Positions 43,999 through 52,563 of a stretch of 64,000 nucleotides of DNA are shown here, piece after piece. The notes beneath the pieces were generated by a model. That model was not told where the DNA came from. It was given only the letters and a program-made list of their open reading frames with translations, and made no database searches. Source of the DNA: Paucilactobacillus hokkaidonensis JCM 18461 (lineage in GTDB: Bacteria > Bacillota > Bacilli > Lactobacillales > Lactobacillaceae); contig NZ_AP014680.1 of assembly GCF_000829395.1 (NCBI RefSeq), positions 1,426,001-1,490,000 of the forward strand, given 5' to 3'. Both the position numbers and the translations under genes were made by a program. Position 1 is the first letter of the stretch. Every line of letters starts with the position of its first letter.

Positions 43999-44517
43999 TT
44001 AACGTTGAAATGTAAATGATAATTCTTTGATCGCTTTAAATTGACGATCGTAAAATTGAACAACAAACTTAGCAGCTGTTACATCCACAATGGCATAAGT
44101 TCCACCAATCGAAGTAAATTCTCCACGTGGCAGACTAATACTCCCTGGATTGAGAAATAATGCCCCCCGGTTCATGACAACCCCAAGCTTATGGGTATGC
44201 CCAAATAATACGATGGTGGCATTTTTTTCTTGTGCCATTAGTTCCAATTTTGTCATCGTCGAATTAACATCTTGCAAATGACCATGCGTTAGTAAAACCT
44301 GTTCACCACTTTGTTTGATTAAGCGTGACTGTGGCAATTTTTCATCAAAATCATTATTTCCTTGCACAGTTAGGAAATGCTCGAATAAGCTATCACTAGC
44401 CGGTAATTGTGAATCACCACAATGAAACATTAAATCCACTTTATTGTAATATTTATTATCCACCTGCACTAAAATATCACGATCAAAGTGATTATCACTC
44501 ACAACTAACATTCTCAT
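43999..44517 (-). CDS. YfcE/YsnB-type metallophosphoesterase
   Basis: 172 residues from ATG 44517 (MRMLVVSDNHFDRDILVQV). Metal motifs SDNHFD, FHCGDSQ, VQGNNDFD, LTHGHLQ and FGHTHKLG. A Bacillus YsnB-like phosphodiesterase. It follows rdgB with a four-base overlap and murI further upstream, the conserved murI-rdgB-ysnB operon. Confidence 0.9.
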   Translation of the reverse strand: MRMLVVSDNHFDRDILVQVDNKYYNKVDLMFHCGDSQLPASDSLFEHFLTVQGNNDFDEKLPQSRLIKQSGEQVLLTHGHLQDVNSTMTKLELMAQEKNATIVLFGHTHKLGVVMNRGALFLNPGSISLPRGEFTSIGGTYAIVDVTAAKFVVQFYDRQFKAIKELSFTFQR

Positions 44518-45113
44518 GATTGCCGCCACCATTCCTCAAACTGTTCCATCAATTTTTTCATTGCCCGACCACGATGACTGATTTCATTTTTTTGTGTTGA
44601 TGTTAATTCTGCAAGCGTTTTTTGTAATTGCGGAACATAAAACAACGGATCATAGCCAAATCCATTTTGTCCGTGCGGTTCAGTTAAAATAAGCCCATCT
44701 AGTCGGCCGTTGACAACTAATTTTTGACCATTTGGTTTTAACGCGACCAATGTTGTATTAAAATGTGCCGTTCTATTCTTTGCCGGCACATCAATTAGTT
44801 TTTGCAATAATTTATGATTATTAGCTGTATCATCATGGTCACCGGCATACCGGGCTGAATGAATCCCAGGTTCGCCATCCAAAGCATCGACAACTAAACC
44901 AGAATCATCCGCAATTACTGGTAAGCTGGTCAGATTAACCACAGTCTGCGCCTTAATGAGTGCATTTTCTTCAAAAGTATTTCCATTTTCATTAATTTCA
45001 AAATCGTGCGAAAAATCTGCCAATGTTTTTACTTTTACGCCAACCGATTGCATAATTTCGCGATATTCTTTTGCCTTATTAACATTGTTAGTTGCAATTA
45101 CAATGGTAGTCAC
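44514..45113 (-). CDS. rdgB: XTP/dITP diphosphatase (RdgB/Ham1)
   Basis: 199 residues. IVIATNNVNKAKEYREIM at the N-terminus and the base-recognition block GFGYDPLFYVPQLQKTLAEL are diagnostic. It removes deaminated purine triphosphates. GTG start at 45111-45113 overlaps the murI stop by one base, so translation is coupled. Confidence 0.94.
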   Translation of the reverse strand: MTTIVIATNNVNKAKEYREIMQSVGVKVKTLADFSHDFEINENGNTFEENALIKAQTVVNLTSLPVIADDSGLVVDALDGEPGIHSARYAGDHDDTANNHKLLQKLIDVPAKNRTAHFNTTLVALKPNGQKLVVNGRLDGLILTEPHGQNGFGYDPLFYVPQLQKTLAELTSTQKNEISHRGRAMKKLMEQFEEWWRQS

Positions 45114-45916
45114 TATTTATCACCTAACTTAATCTTTTTAGCATTCAGCTTATTATTATTCAACCACTTACGCGCCACTTCATTAAACTTATCAGGTTCA
45201 CCAGTTGTATAGAAATTGGAGCCTGTAATGGCCTGATTTGCGGCTAAATTTTGCTTTTTAAGTAATCGAATTACATCTTCAACAGTTGCTACACCAGGAT
45301 CAATTAAAGGAACACCAGCGCCCATTGCTTGACCAATCTCTTTAGTTAATAACGGAAAATGCGTGCAACCCAAAATCAATGCATCCACCGGATGATCGTG
45401 GTAAAAAGATAATTTTTTGGTCACCACTTTTTGTGCCTGCGGTGTACCGGCCAAATCTTCTTCTACTAGAGCAACAAATTCCTGGCTCGCCAATCCAATA
45501 ACCGTTATCGCTGCATCTAATTGATTGATTTCTTTACTGTAAGCACGATCTTCAATGGTTTTTTGTGTCGCAATCACACCAATAACATTATGCTGTGGTA
45601 GTTGTAATGCAGCTGCACTCCCGGGTGCAATCACTCCAATTACTGGAATTTGCAATTTATCTTGTAAGTATGATAATGCAGCGGCTGTAGCAGTATTACA
45701 TGCAATCACTAATAACTTAATATTTTTTTGCAACAAAAATTGTGCGATCTGCATACTAAATTCACGCACCTCTTCACTAGGCCGAACACCGTATGGTAAT
45801 CTTGCTTGATCGCCCACAAACTCAATTGATTCGTTTGGTAATTGACTTTGTAACTCCTTAACAACTGTTAAACCGCCTATGCCTGAATCCATAACCCCAA
45901 TTGGTCGGTTATCCAT
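45113..45916 (-). CDS. murI: Glutamate racemase
   Basis: 267 residues. Catalytic cysteines are in VIACNTATAAALSYL (near 73) and ALILGCTHFPLLTKEIG (near 184). It makes D-glutamate for peptidoglycan. It is first of the murI-rdgB-ysnB operon and divergent from yslB. Confidence 0.96.
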   Translation of the reverse strand: MDNRPIGVMDSGIGGLTVVKELQSQLPNESIEFVGDQARLPYGVRPSEEVREFSMQIAQFLLQKNIKLLVIACNTATAAALSYLQDKLQIPVIGVIAPGSAAALQLPQHNVIGVIATQKTIEDRAYSKEINQLDAAITVIGLASQEFVALVEEDLAGTPQAQKVVTKKLSFYHDHPVDALILGCTHFPLLTKEIGQAMGAGVPLIDPGVATVEDVIRLLKKQNLAANQAITGSNFYTTGEPDKFNEVARKWLNNNKLNAKKIKLGDK

Positions 45917-46010
45917 ATTTAATCATCCTTCCGAATTTACCTGAAACTTAATTATTATCTTAAATAGCTTTCTTTTCAAGTTAAATCACCAATTTTTAAT
46001 TCACTTTTAA

Positions 46011-46039
46011 ATGACAGTGAATTATTAAACCTGTATAAT
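46011..46039 (+). promoter_or_regulatory. yslB promoter
   Basis: ATGACA (46011-46016), a 17 bp spacer, TATAAT (46034-46039). It precedes the start by 31 bases. Confidence 0.7.
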
Positions 46040-46069
46040 AATTATGATTTCAAAAAAGGGAGCTCAATT

Positions 46070-46558
46070 ATGTCGCAATCAACATATGATCAATTAATAC
46101 ACAGTAATGTCGGTCTCAATCAAGGGGTCCTTCGTGACGTCTTAATTCCATCCATCTTGGGTGAAGAAACCAGCGGAATTTTATATTGGGCTGGTAAAGA
46201 CTTAGCTCATCAGTTTCCTGTCTCAAATGAGGATCAATTAGTGACCCTCTTCAATCAACTTGGCTTTGGTACATTAACTAAGCAAAAGAGTTCCGCCAAA
46301 CAACAAACTTGGCAGCTTGGTGGTCCAATAGTTGAACAACGCTTAAAATTTGATCACGTTGATTTTAATTTAGAGGCTGGTTTCATCGCTCAGCAACTTG
46401 AGCTACAAACCAATGCGACTACCGAGGCCCAGGTTGTGGAACAAAAAAAGAATGCTGTTCAAATCTTGGTACAATCCGACTTAAAGGATCCATCCTTAGA
46501 CACAGAACCCATTAAATTTTTACAAGTTGAAACTCAATCTGATGAAGGTGCAGAATAA
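46070..46558 (+). CDS. yslB: YslB family protein (DUF2507)
   Basis: 162 residues. The conserved DUF2507 block (VGLNQGVLRDVLIPSILGEE, GILYWAGKDLAHQFPV) is at residues 14-50. It resembles V4R-type sensor domains. Function is unknown; linked by context to cell-wall genes (murI). AAGGGAG site before the ATG. Strong terminator follows. Confidence 0.88.
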   Translation: MSQSTYDQLIHSNVGLNQGVLRDVLIPSILGEETSGILYWAGKDLAHQFPVSNEDQLVTLFNQLGFGTLTKQKSSAKQQTWQLGGPIVEQRLKFDHVDFNLEAGFIAQQLELQTNATTEAQVVEQKKNAVQILVQSDLKDPSLDTEPIKFLQVETQSDEGAE

Positions 46559-46571
46559 ATACTACGTAATT

Positions 46572-46617
46572 AAAAAATGACTTGAGACAAAATTTTATTT
46601 TTTTGTCCTAAGTCATT
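46572..46617. terminator. yslB terminator
   Basis: AAAATGACTTGAGACAAAA pairs with TTTTTTGTCCTAAGTCATTT, with a T-run on both sides. Confidence 0.85.
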
Positions 46618-46648
46618 TTTTGGTTGTTTGAATTTTTATTGCTAGAAC

Positions 46649-46762
46649 GTGTGAAACAAGGCAGGTTCCTGCGCTTTAGCCCAATTTATTCAATGATCCC
46701 AAGTTCAAGGATCATTGAATAAATCATGCTAATGCTCAGAACCTGGGCGCCTTGTTTCACAC
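46649..46762. repeat. 114 bp imperfect palindrome, MITE-like
   Basis: Terminal arms GTGTGAAACAAGG/CCTTGTTTCACAC, then AGGTTC/GAACCT, then TTTATTCAATGATCC/GGATCATTGAATAAA around a nine-base loop. The two halves align over about 53 bases with one four-base insertion (CGCC) in the right half. It lies just after the trxA stop. It resembles a small palindromic repeat or the remnant of a nonautonomous element; it could also serve as trxA terminator. Confidence 0.7.
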
Positions 46763-46768
46763 TCCGTT

Positions 46769-47083
46769 TTATAAATATTGTCCCAAAATTTGTTGTAATT
46801 GCTCTTTCGAATGGTATCCCACAATCGAGTCAACTACTTGACCATCTTTTTTCACCAAGAGGGTTGGAATACTCATAATACCAAATTTTTGTGCAGTGGC
46901 CGGGTTTTCGTCCACGTCCATTTTGTTAAACGTGACTTGATCGCCCATATCCTTGGATAGTTGTTCAACTACTGGTGATTGCATCCGACAAGGACCACAC
47001 CAAGTTGCCCAAAAATCAGTGAGCGTAACCCCGTTACCGGTATCTGCTTCAAACGTTTTATCTGTTGTTATATCTACTGCCAT
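46769..47083 (-). CDS. trxA: Thioredoxin
   Basis: 104 residues with the active site WATWCGPCRMQSPV (CGPC) near residue 29 and the conserved cis-Pro in MSIPTLLV. Reduces protein disulfides in the cytoplasm. GAGGAGG precedes the ATG. Downstream lies the MITE-like palindrome. Confidence 0.97.
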   Translation of the reverse strand: MAVDITTDKTFEADTGNGVTLTDFWATWCGPCRMQSPVVEQLSKDMGDQVTFNKMDVDENPATAQKFGIMSIPTLLVKKDGQVVDSIVGYHSKEQLQQILGQYL

Positions 47084-47162
47084 TGTATTTACCTCCTCTT
47101 TACATTGTTTAGTCTATCAAATACTGGTGAAAAGACAAACTATTTTGCTTACTAAATGTTAC

Positions 47163-49538
47163 TTAACTTAGATAAACGATCGTGGCACCATCACCACCAG
47201 CATTAGGCGCTGCGTATTCAAATGATGAAACACGCGGATTACTTTGTAAATATTCATGCGTTCCTTTTCGCAAAGCACCGGTCCCTTTACCATGAATAAT
47301 TGTCACCGGCGATAAATTATTTAAAATCGCATGGTCCATAAATTGATCGATTTCTTGCATTGCTTGCTCATATCGATGGCCACGTAAATCCAGTCGTGCT
47401 GTTGCTTGGCGTGTTTGTGTAGTCCTGACAATTGGTCGTCTTGAAGCCTGCTTTTCATCTTGGGCGAGTTTATCTTTGCCTACTTTTTCTAGATCATGTT
47501 CATTGACCTGCATCTTCAAAATACCTAGTTGAACCTCCCAATCAGATTGACCTCTTTTTTGGATTAGTTCGCCATATTGTCCATATGATTTAACTAACAC
47601 AGCATCCCCAATTGCAAAATCATGCTTACGTTTTTCACGTTGCAACACCTTATTTTTATTCAATCGTGGATCTTCAACGTGAAGTGCATTGAGGGAGCCT
47701 TTTGCATCAATTAATTGATTTTCTTTAACCTGCGCCCCTTGTTGTCGCTGCATAATTCTCAGCTGTTGCACTATTTTATCTGCCTCTTGACGCGCAGTTG
47801 CTACAGTGTGATTTGCCTCTTGTCGTGCTTGTTGCATTAATTTTTCTTTTTGTTGTTCATATTGCTCTAATTTAGCTGCTAACTCATCATGCAGCGTTTG
47901 CGCATTAGCCACATCTTGATCTAATTTTACGGTTTGATCATGGGCTAGTTTACGCTGTGCCACAAGATCACCAATCATATCATTTAAATCCTGGCTGTCC
48001 TCACTAGTTAAGGCCTTCGCCTGTGCAACAATTTGGTCATCAAGCCCCAGCCGACTTGCAATTTCTAGTGCATTGGAACGACCTGGAACACCCATTAGTA
48101 ATCGATAAGTTGGCTGCAATGTCGTACCATCAAACTCCATACTAGCGTTTGTCGTCCCTGCCCGATTGTAACCATAAACTTTTAGTTCTGGATAATGGGT
48201 TGTGGCAACAACAAAACTCCCCTTAGTACCAATAGCATCAAGAATCGCCATTGCTAGAGCGGCTCCTTCTTTTGGATCTGTTCCAGCACCGACCTCATCA
48301 AGTAAGACTAAACTGCGTTCATCAATTTGATTTAAAATTGAAATTGTATTATCCATATGCGCAGAAAAAGTACTCAAACTTTGTTCAAGTGATTGTTCAT
48401 CCCCAATATCCGCAAAAATATCAGAAAAAATACCAATTGTACTTTCTTCATTGGCTGGAATATACAATCCAGCCTGCCCCATCAGCTGAACCAATCCTAA
48501 TGTTTTTAAAGTAATTGTTTTTCCACCCGTATTGGGCCCAGTGATGACAATTGCTTGGTATTCATCACCAATCACAATGTCGTTAGCTACAGCCCGATCC
48601 ATATCAAGTAATGGATGTCGAGCTTGCCGTAAATCAACGTGATTTTCAGCACTCAAAATTGGTAAGGTCGCCCGATTGGCATGCGCAAATTGCGCTTTAG
48701 CATTAATGAAATCTAATTTTCCTAAAACTACTTCGTTACGGCCAATTTCTTCTTGATATGGTGCAATTAAAATTGACAGTTCTTCTAACACATGAATTTC
48801 TTCTTGCCGTTCCTCAATTTGTGCTTGGCGCAAACGATTATTAAATTCCATCACTGCTTGAGGTTCAATAAATAATGTCTGTCCAGTCTGACTTTGATCA
48901 TGCACAACACCACCAAAATGGCTGCGATAATTTGCCTGAACCGGAATAACGTAGCGATCATTACGCATTGTAATGATCGCGTCACTTAGATACTTCGCAT
49001 TTTTTCCACGAGTATACTCTTCCATTTTCTGCCGAATCTGGGTTTCCGTTTGGCTAATTTTTTGCCGAATCCCATGTAATTTTGATGACGCCTCATCAGC
49101 AATATGACCATCGTTTTCAATCGAAATTACTAGCCGTTTAGTAACTGTTGGAATAGTAACTATTTCAGCCACATATTTTGTGATTGTTTGTATCGGCACA
49201 TCTTGTTGCCTAATTTTATCAAAAAATAATTTAACACTCCCTGAGGCTCGAAGCACTCTTCCAATGGAAGCTAATTCAGTAGCACTCAGCGTGGCATCAA
49301 TTTTTAGCCGCTTTAATTGCATGCTAATGTCATCAAGTTGTGGAATTGGAATTGTTCCAATTAGCCGTAAAATATTGGCGCCATCAGTCGTCTCAGCAAG
49401 TAATTGATTAACTTCATCAAAATCAGATGATGGGGTCAGTGCCTGTAATTCCTTTTTTCCAGCCGCCGTTACCAAGTAAGGCCGCATCTGATCCTTAACT
49501 TGTTCGAAGGCTAATGTTGTTAAAATTTTTTCATTCAT
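47163..49538 (-). CDS. mutS2: MutS2 (Smr-type anti-recombination or ribosome-rescue ATPase)
   Basis: 791 residues. Walker A ITGPNTGGKTITLKTLGLVQ, Walker B LVLLDEVGAGTDPKEGAAL, an Ala/Gln/Lys coiled coil (about 515-620) and a C-terminal Smr nuclease domain (LDLRGHRYEQAMQEIDQFMD, IHGKGTGALRKG). It lacks the MutS mismatch domain. It is known to suppress recombination or split collided ribosomes in other Bacillota. It forms an operon with cvpA and zapA upstream. Confidence 0.96.
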   Translation of the reverse strand: MNEKILTTLAFEQVKDQMRPYLVTAAGKKELQALTPSSDFDEVNQLLAETTDGANILRLIGTIPIPQLDDISMQLKRLKIDATLSATELASIGRVLRASGSVKLFFDKIRQQDVPIQTITKYVAEIVTIPTVTKRLVISIENDGHIADEASSKLHGIRQKISQTETQIRQKMEEYTRGKNAKYLSDAIITMRNDRYVIPVQANYRSHFGGVVHDQSQTGQTLFIEPQAVMEFNNRLRQAQIEERQEEIHVLEELSILIAPYQEEIGRNEVVLGKLDFINAKAQFAHANRATLPILSAENHVDLRQARHPLLDMDRAVANDIVIGDEYQAIVITGPNTGGKTITLKTLGLVQLMGQAGLYIPANEESTIGIFSDIFADIGDEQSLEQSLSTFSAHMDNTISILNQIDERSLVLLDEVGAGTDPKEGAALAMAILDAIGTKGSFVVATTHYPELKVYGYNRAGTTNASMEFDGTTLQPTYRLLMGVPGRSNALEIASRLGLDDQIVAQAKALTSEDSQDLNDMIGDLVAQRKLAHDQTVKLDQDVANAQTLHDELAAKLEQYEQQKEKLMQQARQEANHTVATARQEADKIVQQLRIMQRQQGAQVKENQLIDAKGSLNALHVEDPRLNKNKVLQREKRKHDFAIGDAVLVKSYGQYGELIQKRGQSDWEVQLGILKMQVNEHDLEKVGKDKLAQDEKQASRRPIVRTTQTRQATARLDLRGHRYEQAMQEIDQFMDHAILNNLSPVTIIHGKGTGALRKGTHEYLQSNPRVSSFEYAAPNAGGDGATIVYLS

Positions 49539-49559
49539 TGTAGTTTTTATTCCTTTACT

Positions 49560-50093
49560 TTAACGCCCTGCCAGCCAATATACTACCTGTTGCGACAGTA
49601 CTGGCGTGTTATTGATAATCCACGATGCCAATCCAGAAGTGGTAATTTGTGCTTGCCACCATGTGCTTGGCCAAACTTGAAAAATAGTTAATAAGAAAAA
49701 AATTGTAATATAGGTCAACCCAAAATTAATTAATCCACCTAAAATCGCATTTAACTGATGGATAACTGGTAACTTAGTAATTAGATTAAATCGACGTGTA
49801 ATCCACCGACATAAAAATAAGACGATTATAAAAATAACAATAAAAGCAATTCCGTTATAGAAAAACTGATTACCATTACCATCATTCAATGTACTACCAG
49901 CATTTTGAGTAGAGGTTTTTAAAATCGGAAATAAATCCGCTAGTTTGTCTCCAACAACCGTTGAACCAGTCTTAGCCAAAAAAAGTGCAATTAAATAACT
50001 AACTACTCCAAGTACCATCCGAACCAGGCCTCGGTGTCGGCCAATGCTAAAGCTGATAATCAAAATAATAATAATGCCAATCGTTAGTATCAT
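49560..50093 (-). CDS. CvpA family membrane protein
   Basis: 177 residues with four membrane segments (ILTIGIIIILIISFSIG start; GIAFIVIFIIVLFLCRWITR; LGGLINFGLTYITIFFLLTI). This is a CvpA/colicin V production family member. It lies between zapA and mutS2 as usual in Bacillota, suggesting a link to envelope or division, but the exact role is not known. Confidence 0.9.
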   Translation of the reverse strand: MILTIGIIIILIISFSIGRHRGLVRMVLGVVSYLIALFLAKTGSTVVGDKLADLFPILKTSTQNAGSTLNDGNGNQFFYNGIAFIVIFIIVLFLCRWITRRFNLITKLPVIHQLNAILGGLINFGLTYITIFFLLTIFQVWPSTWWQAQITTSGLASWIINNTPVLSQQVVYWLAGR

Positions 50094-50096
50094 TTA

Positions 50097-50342
50097 TTAC
50101 TCGCTTTCTTTATCTTGCATCTGATTAATTTCTTGCTGCTTACTAATTTGATCAGCTACAGCATTAAACGCAACCAAATTGGCTCGCTGAAGTGAATCCA
50201 ATTCTGGATTCACTTCTTTTAAATGGTCAATTTGATCATTAACTAACTGTTGTGCTGCCAAAACATGTTCTTTAGATCCAGGGCCGGCAATTGTATATTC
50301 TTGCCCGTCGATATTAATTTTATAGCGTTTATTATCGCTCAT
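50097..50342 (-). CDS. zapA: ZapA, FtsZ-ring associated protein
   Basis: 81 residues: MSDNKRYKINIDGQEYTIAG start and the helical dimerisation tail. It promotes FtsZ bundling at the septum. GAGGCTC ribosome site. It heads the zapA-cvpA-mutS2 operon and is divergent from rnhC. Confidence 0.88.
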   Translation of the reverse strand: MSDNKRYKINIDGQEYTIAGPGSKEHVLAAQQLVNDQIDHLKEVNPELDSLQRANLVAFNAVADQISKQQEINQMQDKESE

Positions 50343-50454
50343 CTTTGAGCCTCCTAGTTAAATCAACTGCTATTATTTTAGCATGAACATTTTCTTATTA
50401 CTAACCTAAGTGTATGCTAAACTAGATTTATTAAATACTTAAAGGATGTTTTTC

Positions 50455-51363
50455 ATGCAAGAAGTGCTCAGCTTTGCCAAATCACAATTAAATAACATGC
50501 AAAAAACGTACGCACCATTCACGGTTGCCGCACCCAGTGGAGCTATTTTTCGTGCCAAAAAAAATGGTGTTACCATCACGGCTTACCGATCCGGTAAAGT
50601 TATGTTTCAGGGTAATAATACTACAGTTGAATCCAAACAATGGCAAGCAAATGCCACCAAAAAAGTTGGTGCACCAACACCCACCGGATTACCACAAGGC
50701 TTTGCTAATTGGTCAGTATTAGGATCTGATGAAGTTGGCACTGGTAGTTACTTTGGACCGTTAACAGTCGCAGCTGTATATGTGGATGCCGCTCATTTAG
50801 ACCGAGTGCGTCAACTAGGGATTCAAGACTCAAAGAAATTAACTGATCCTGAAATAATTCGGATGGCCAAACAATTGCTTACTTTTCTACCATACCATGT
50901 CGTTAATCTGATGCCTGTAAAATATAATCAGTTAATGAAACAATACAACCAAGGCCAGTTAAAAGCACTGTGTCATAACTTAGCACTACAAACAGTCATA
51001 CAAAAGATTAGCCCCACTAAACCCGACGGAATTTTAATCGATCAATTCGTCGCACCTGCAACATATTATCATTACTTAAAGGGTCAATCGAAAATCATCT
51101 CAGAAAATGTCTACTTCCAAATTAAAGGTGAACAGGCCCATTTAGCGGTTGCAGCTGCCTCAATCATTGCCCGCTATATTTCGCTACTAGCGATGGATCA
51201 ACTAACTGAGCAGGCTAAATTGACATTACCTATTGGTGCTGGCAATGCTGTCGACCAAATTGCCGCCAAACTATTGCATGAAGGTAAGTCGTTAGATCAA
51301 TTTGCCAAAACACATTTTGCTAATACACAAAAAGCTATTAAGATCGCTAAAAGATATGACTAA
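50455..51363 (+). CDS. rnhC: Ribonuclease HIII
   Basis: 302 residues from ATG 50455 (AAAGGATG site; nine bases inside the longest frame). The N-terminal TBP-like domain (about 1-85) precedes the RNase H fold, with catalytic GSDEVGTGSYFGPL near 94 and DSKKLTDPE near 130. It removes RNA in RNA-DNA hybrids. It is divergent from zapA as in Bacillus. Confidence 0.95.
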   Translation: MQEVLSFAKSQLNNMQKTYAPFTVAAPSGAIFRAKKNGVTITAYRSGKVMFQGNNTTVESKQWQANATKKVGAPTPTGLPQGFANWSVLGSDEVGTGSYFGPLTVAAVYVDAAHLDRVRQLGIQDSKKLTDPEIIRMAKQLLTFLPYHVVNLMPVKYNQLMKQYNQGQLKALCHNLALQTVIQKISPTKPDGILIDQFVAPATYYHYLKGQSKIISENVYFQIKGEQAHLAVAAASIIARYISLLAMDQLTEQAKLTLPIGAGNAVDQIAAKLLHEGKSLDQFAKTHFANTQKAIKIAKRYD

Positions 51364-51376
51364 TAAGACCAATATA

Positions 51377-51412
51377 AAAGGATCCGAACTCAAATGTTCA
51401 GATCCTTTCTTA
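51377..51412. terminator. rnhC terminator
   Basis: AAAGGATC-C-GAAC pairs with GTTC-A-GATCCTTT, followed by CTT. It also lies downstream of the DUF1292 gene. Confidence 0.75.
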
Positions 51413-51429
51413 CATTGGTTGATTTATGT

Positions 51430-51741
51430 TTAAGCGTTAAAATTACCATCATCATCTAAAAAAGTATTTAAAACTTCTTCGACCATATCCCACTCAGCAT
51501 CGTCTTCAATGGGCTCTAATTCTCCCTCAGAAACATCTTCGCCATCTTTTTGTGGTTGGTAGCCATATGCTTGAATATCAACCTCGTCATCATTTTCAGC
51601 ACTCGCTGGGTATAGTAAAATATATGACTTACCATAATCATCAGAATCAAACGTAAACAAGACCTTGTACAATTCTTCGTTACCGTCATCATCAACTAAT
51701 GTAATTAAATCATCATTTTCATTTCCTGCTTGTTCGCTCAT
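51430..51741 (-). CDS. DUF1292 protein (YrzB-like)
   Basis: 103 residues, very acidic, with [20 protein letters not shown] and YILLYPASA, which is the DUF1292/YrzB signature. Function unknown. Third gene of the ireB-ruvX-DUF1292 operon, an order conserved from Bacillus to lactobacilli. Confidence 0.9.
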   Translation of the reverse strand: MSEQAGNENDDLITLVDDDGNEELYKVLFTFDSDDYGKSYILLYPASAENDDEVDIQAYGYQPQKDGEDVSEGELEPIEDDAEWDMVEEVLNTFLDDDGNFNA

Positions 51742-51750
51742 TGCTTTTCC

Positions 51751-52188
51751 TCACAATTCTTGGGTTAACTTGCCATGACTGTCTAAATAATTTTGTAAAA
51801 TCAAACTAGCAGCTAATTTATCAATCACTTGCTTTTGCTTTCTACGCGAAGCATCTGCTTCTTCAATTAGCATCCGCGAAGCTTCTACCGTTGTTAGTCG
51901 TTCATCTTGATATTCAATCGGTAAATCAAACGTCGTTTTCAACAATTTACCATAGTTTTTAGCAGCATCAACCCGCGGACCGGAACTATTATTCATGTTC
52001 TTAGGTAAGCCAACTACAAATCCGATAATCTGATACTGCTTAACCAGTTCTTGAATACGATCAATCCCAAACTCCTCTTGATCTTCGTTGATTCTAACAA
52101 TCTCTAGTCCTTGCGCAGTCCAACCTAATGGATCACTAATAGCTACTCCAACGGTTCTAGATCCTACATCTAAACCCATTATTCGCAT
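51751..52188 (-). CDS. ruvX: Holliday-junction resolvase-like RuvX/YqgF
   Basis: 145 residues. RNase H-like core: [34 protein letters not shown] and [15 protein letters not shown]. Needed for pre-16S 5' end maturation in other bacteria. Stop overlaps nothing; it starts one base inside the ireB stop region (ATG complementary to 52186-52188). Confidence 0.94.
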   Translation of the reverse strand: MRIMGLDVGSRTVGVAISDPLGWTAQGLEIVRINEDQEEFGIDRIQELVKQYQIIGFVVGLPKNMNNSSGPRVDAAKNYGKLLKTTFDLPIEYQDERLTTVEASRMLIEEADASRRKQKQVIDKLAASLILQNYLDSHGKLTQEL

Positions 52189-52448
52189 TACGATTCCTCG
52201 TTTGTTTTTAAATATGAGCGTACTAGTTCCTCGATGATTTCATCACGTTCATGTTTACGAATTAAATTACGAGCGTCATTTAGACGTGGAATGTACGCTG
52301 GATCTCCGGAAAGTAAATAACCAACAATCTGGTTAATTGGATTGTAACCTTTCTCTTCGAGTGCTTGGTAAACCGTATTTAATGTTTCCTTAACATCCTT
52401 TTGATTCTTATCTCCAAAATCAAAAAACATTGTTTTATCTGTTGCCAA
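52188..52448 (-). CDS. ireB: IreB regulatory phosphoprotein
   Basis: 86 residues (DUF965). [20 protein letters not shown] start with the Thr pair typical of IreK kinase targets, then [23 protein letters not shown] start at 52446-52448, behind GGAGGTG. Negative regulator of cephalosporin tolerance in Enterococcus. Located directly after alaS as in other lactic bacteria. Confidence 0.93.
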   Translation of the reverse strand: MATDKTMFFDFGDKNQKDVKETLNTVYQALEEKGYNPINQIVGYLLSGDPAYIPRLNDARNLIRKHERDEIIEELVRSYLKTNEES

Positions 52449-52563
52449 TTAGTACACCTCCATCAACTCTTATCCCCTCAATTTTACTAAACCAGAGGAC
52501 AAAGTACAATCATCAAGAATTGATGTAACCGATTCGTAACACTGCTGTAATCAGTTTTGCGAT

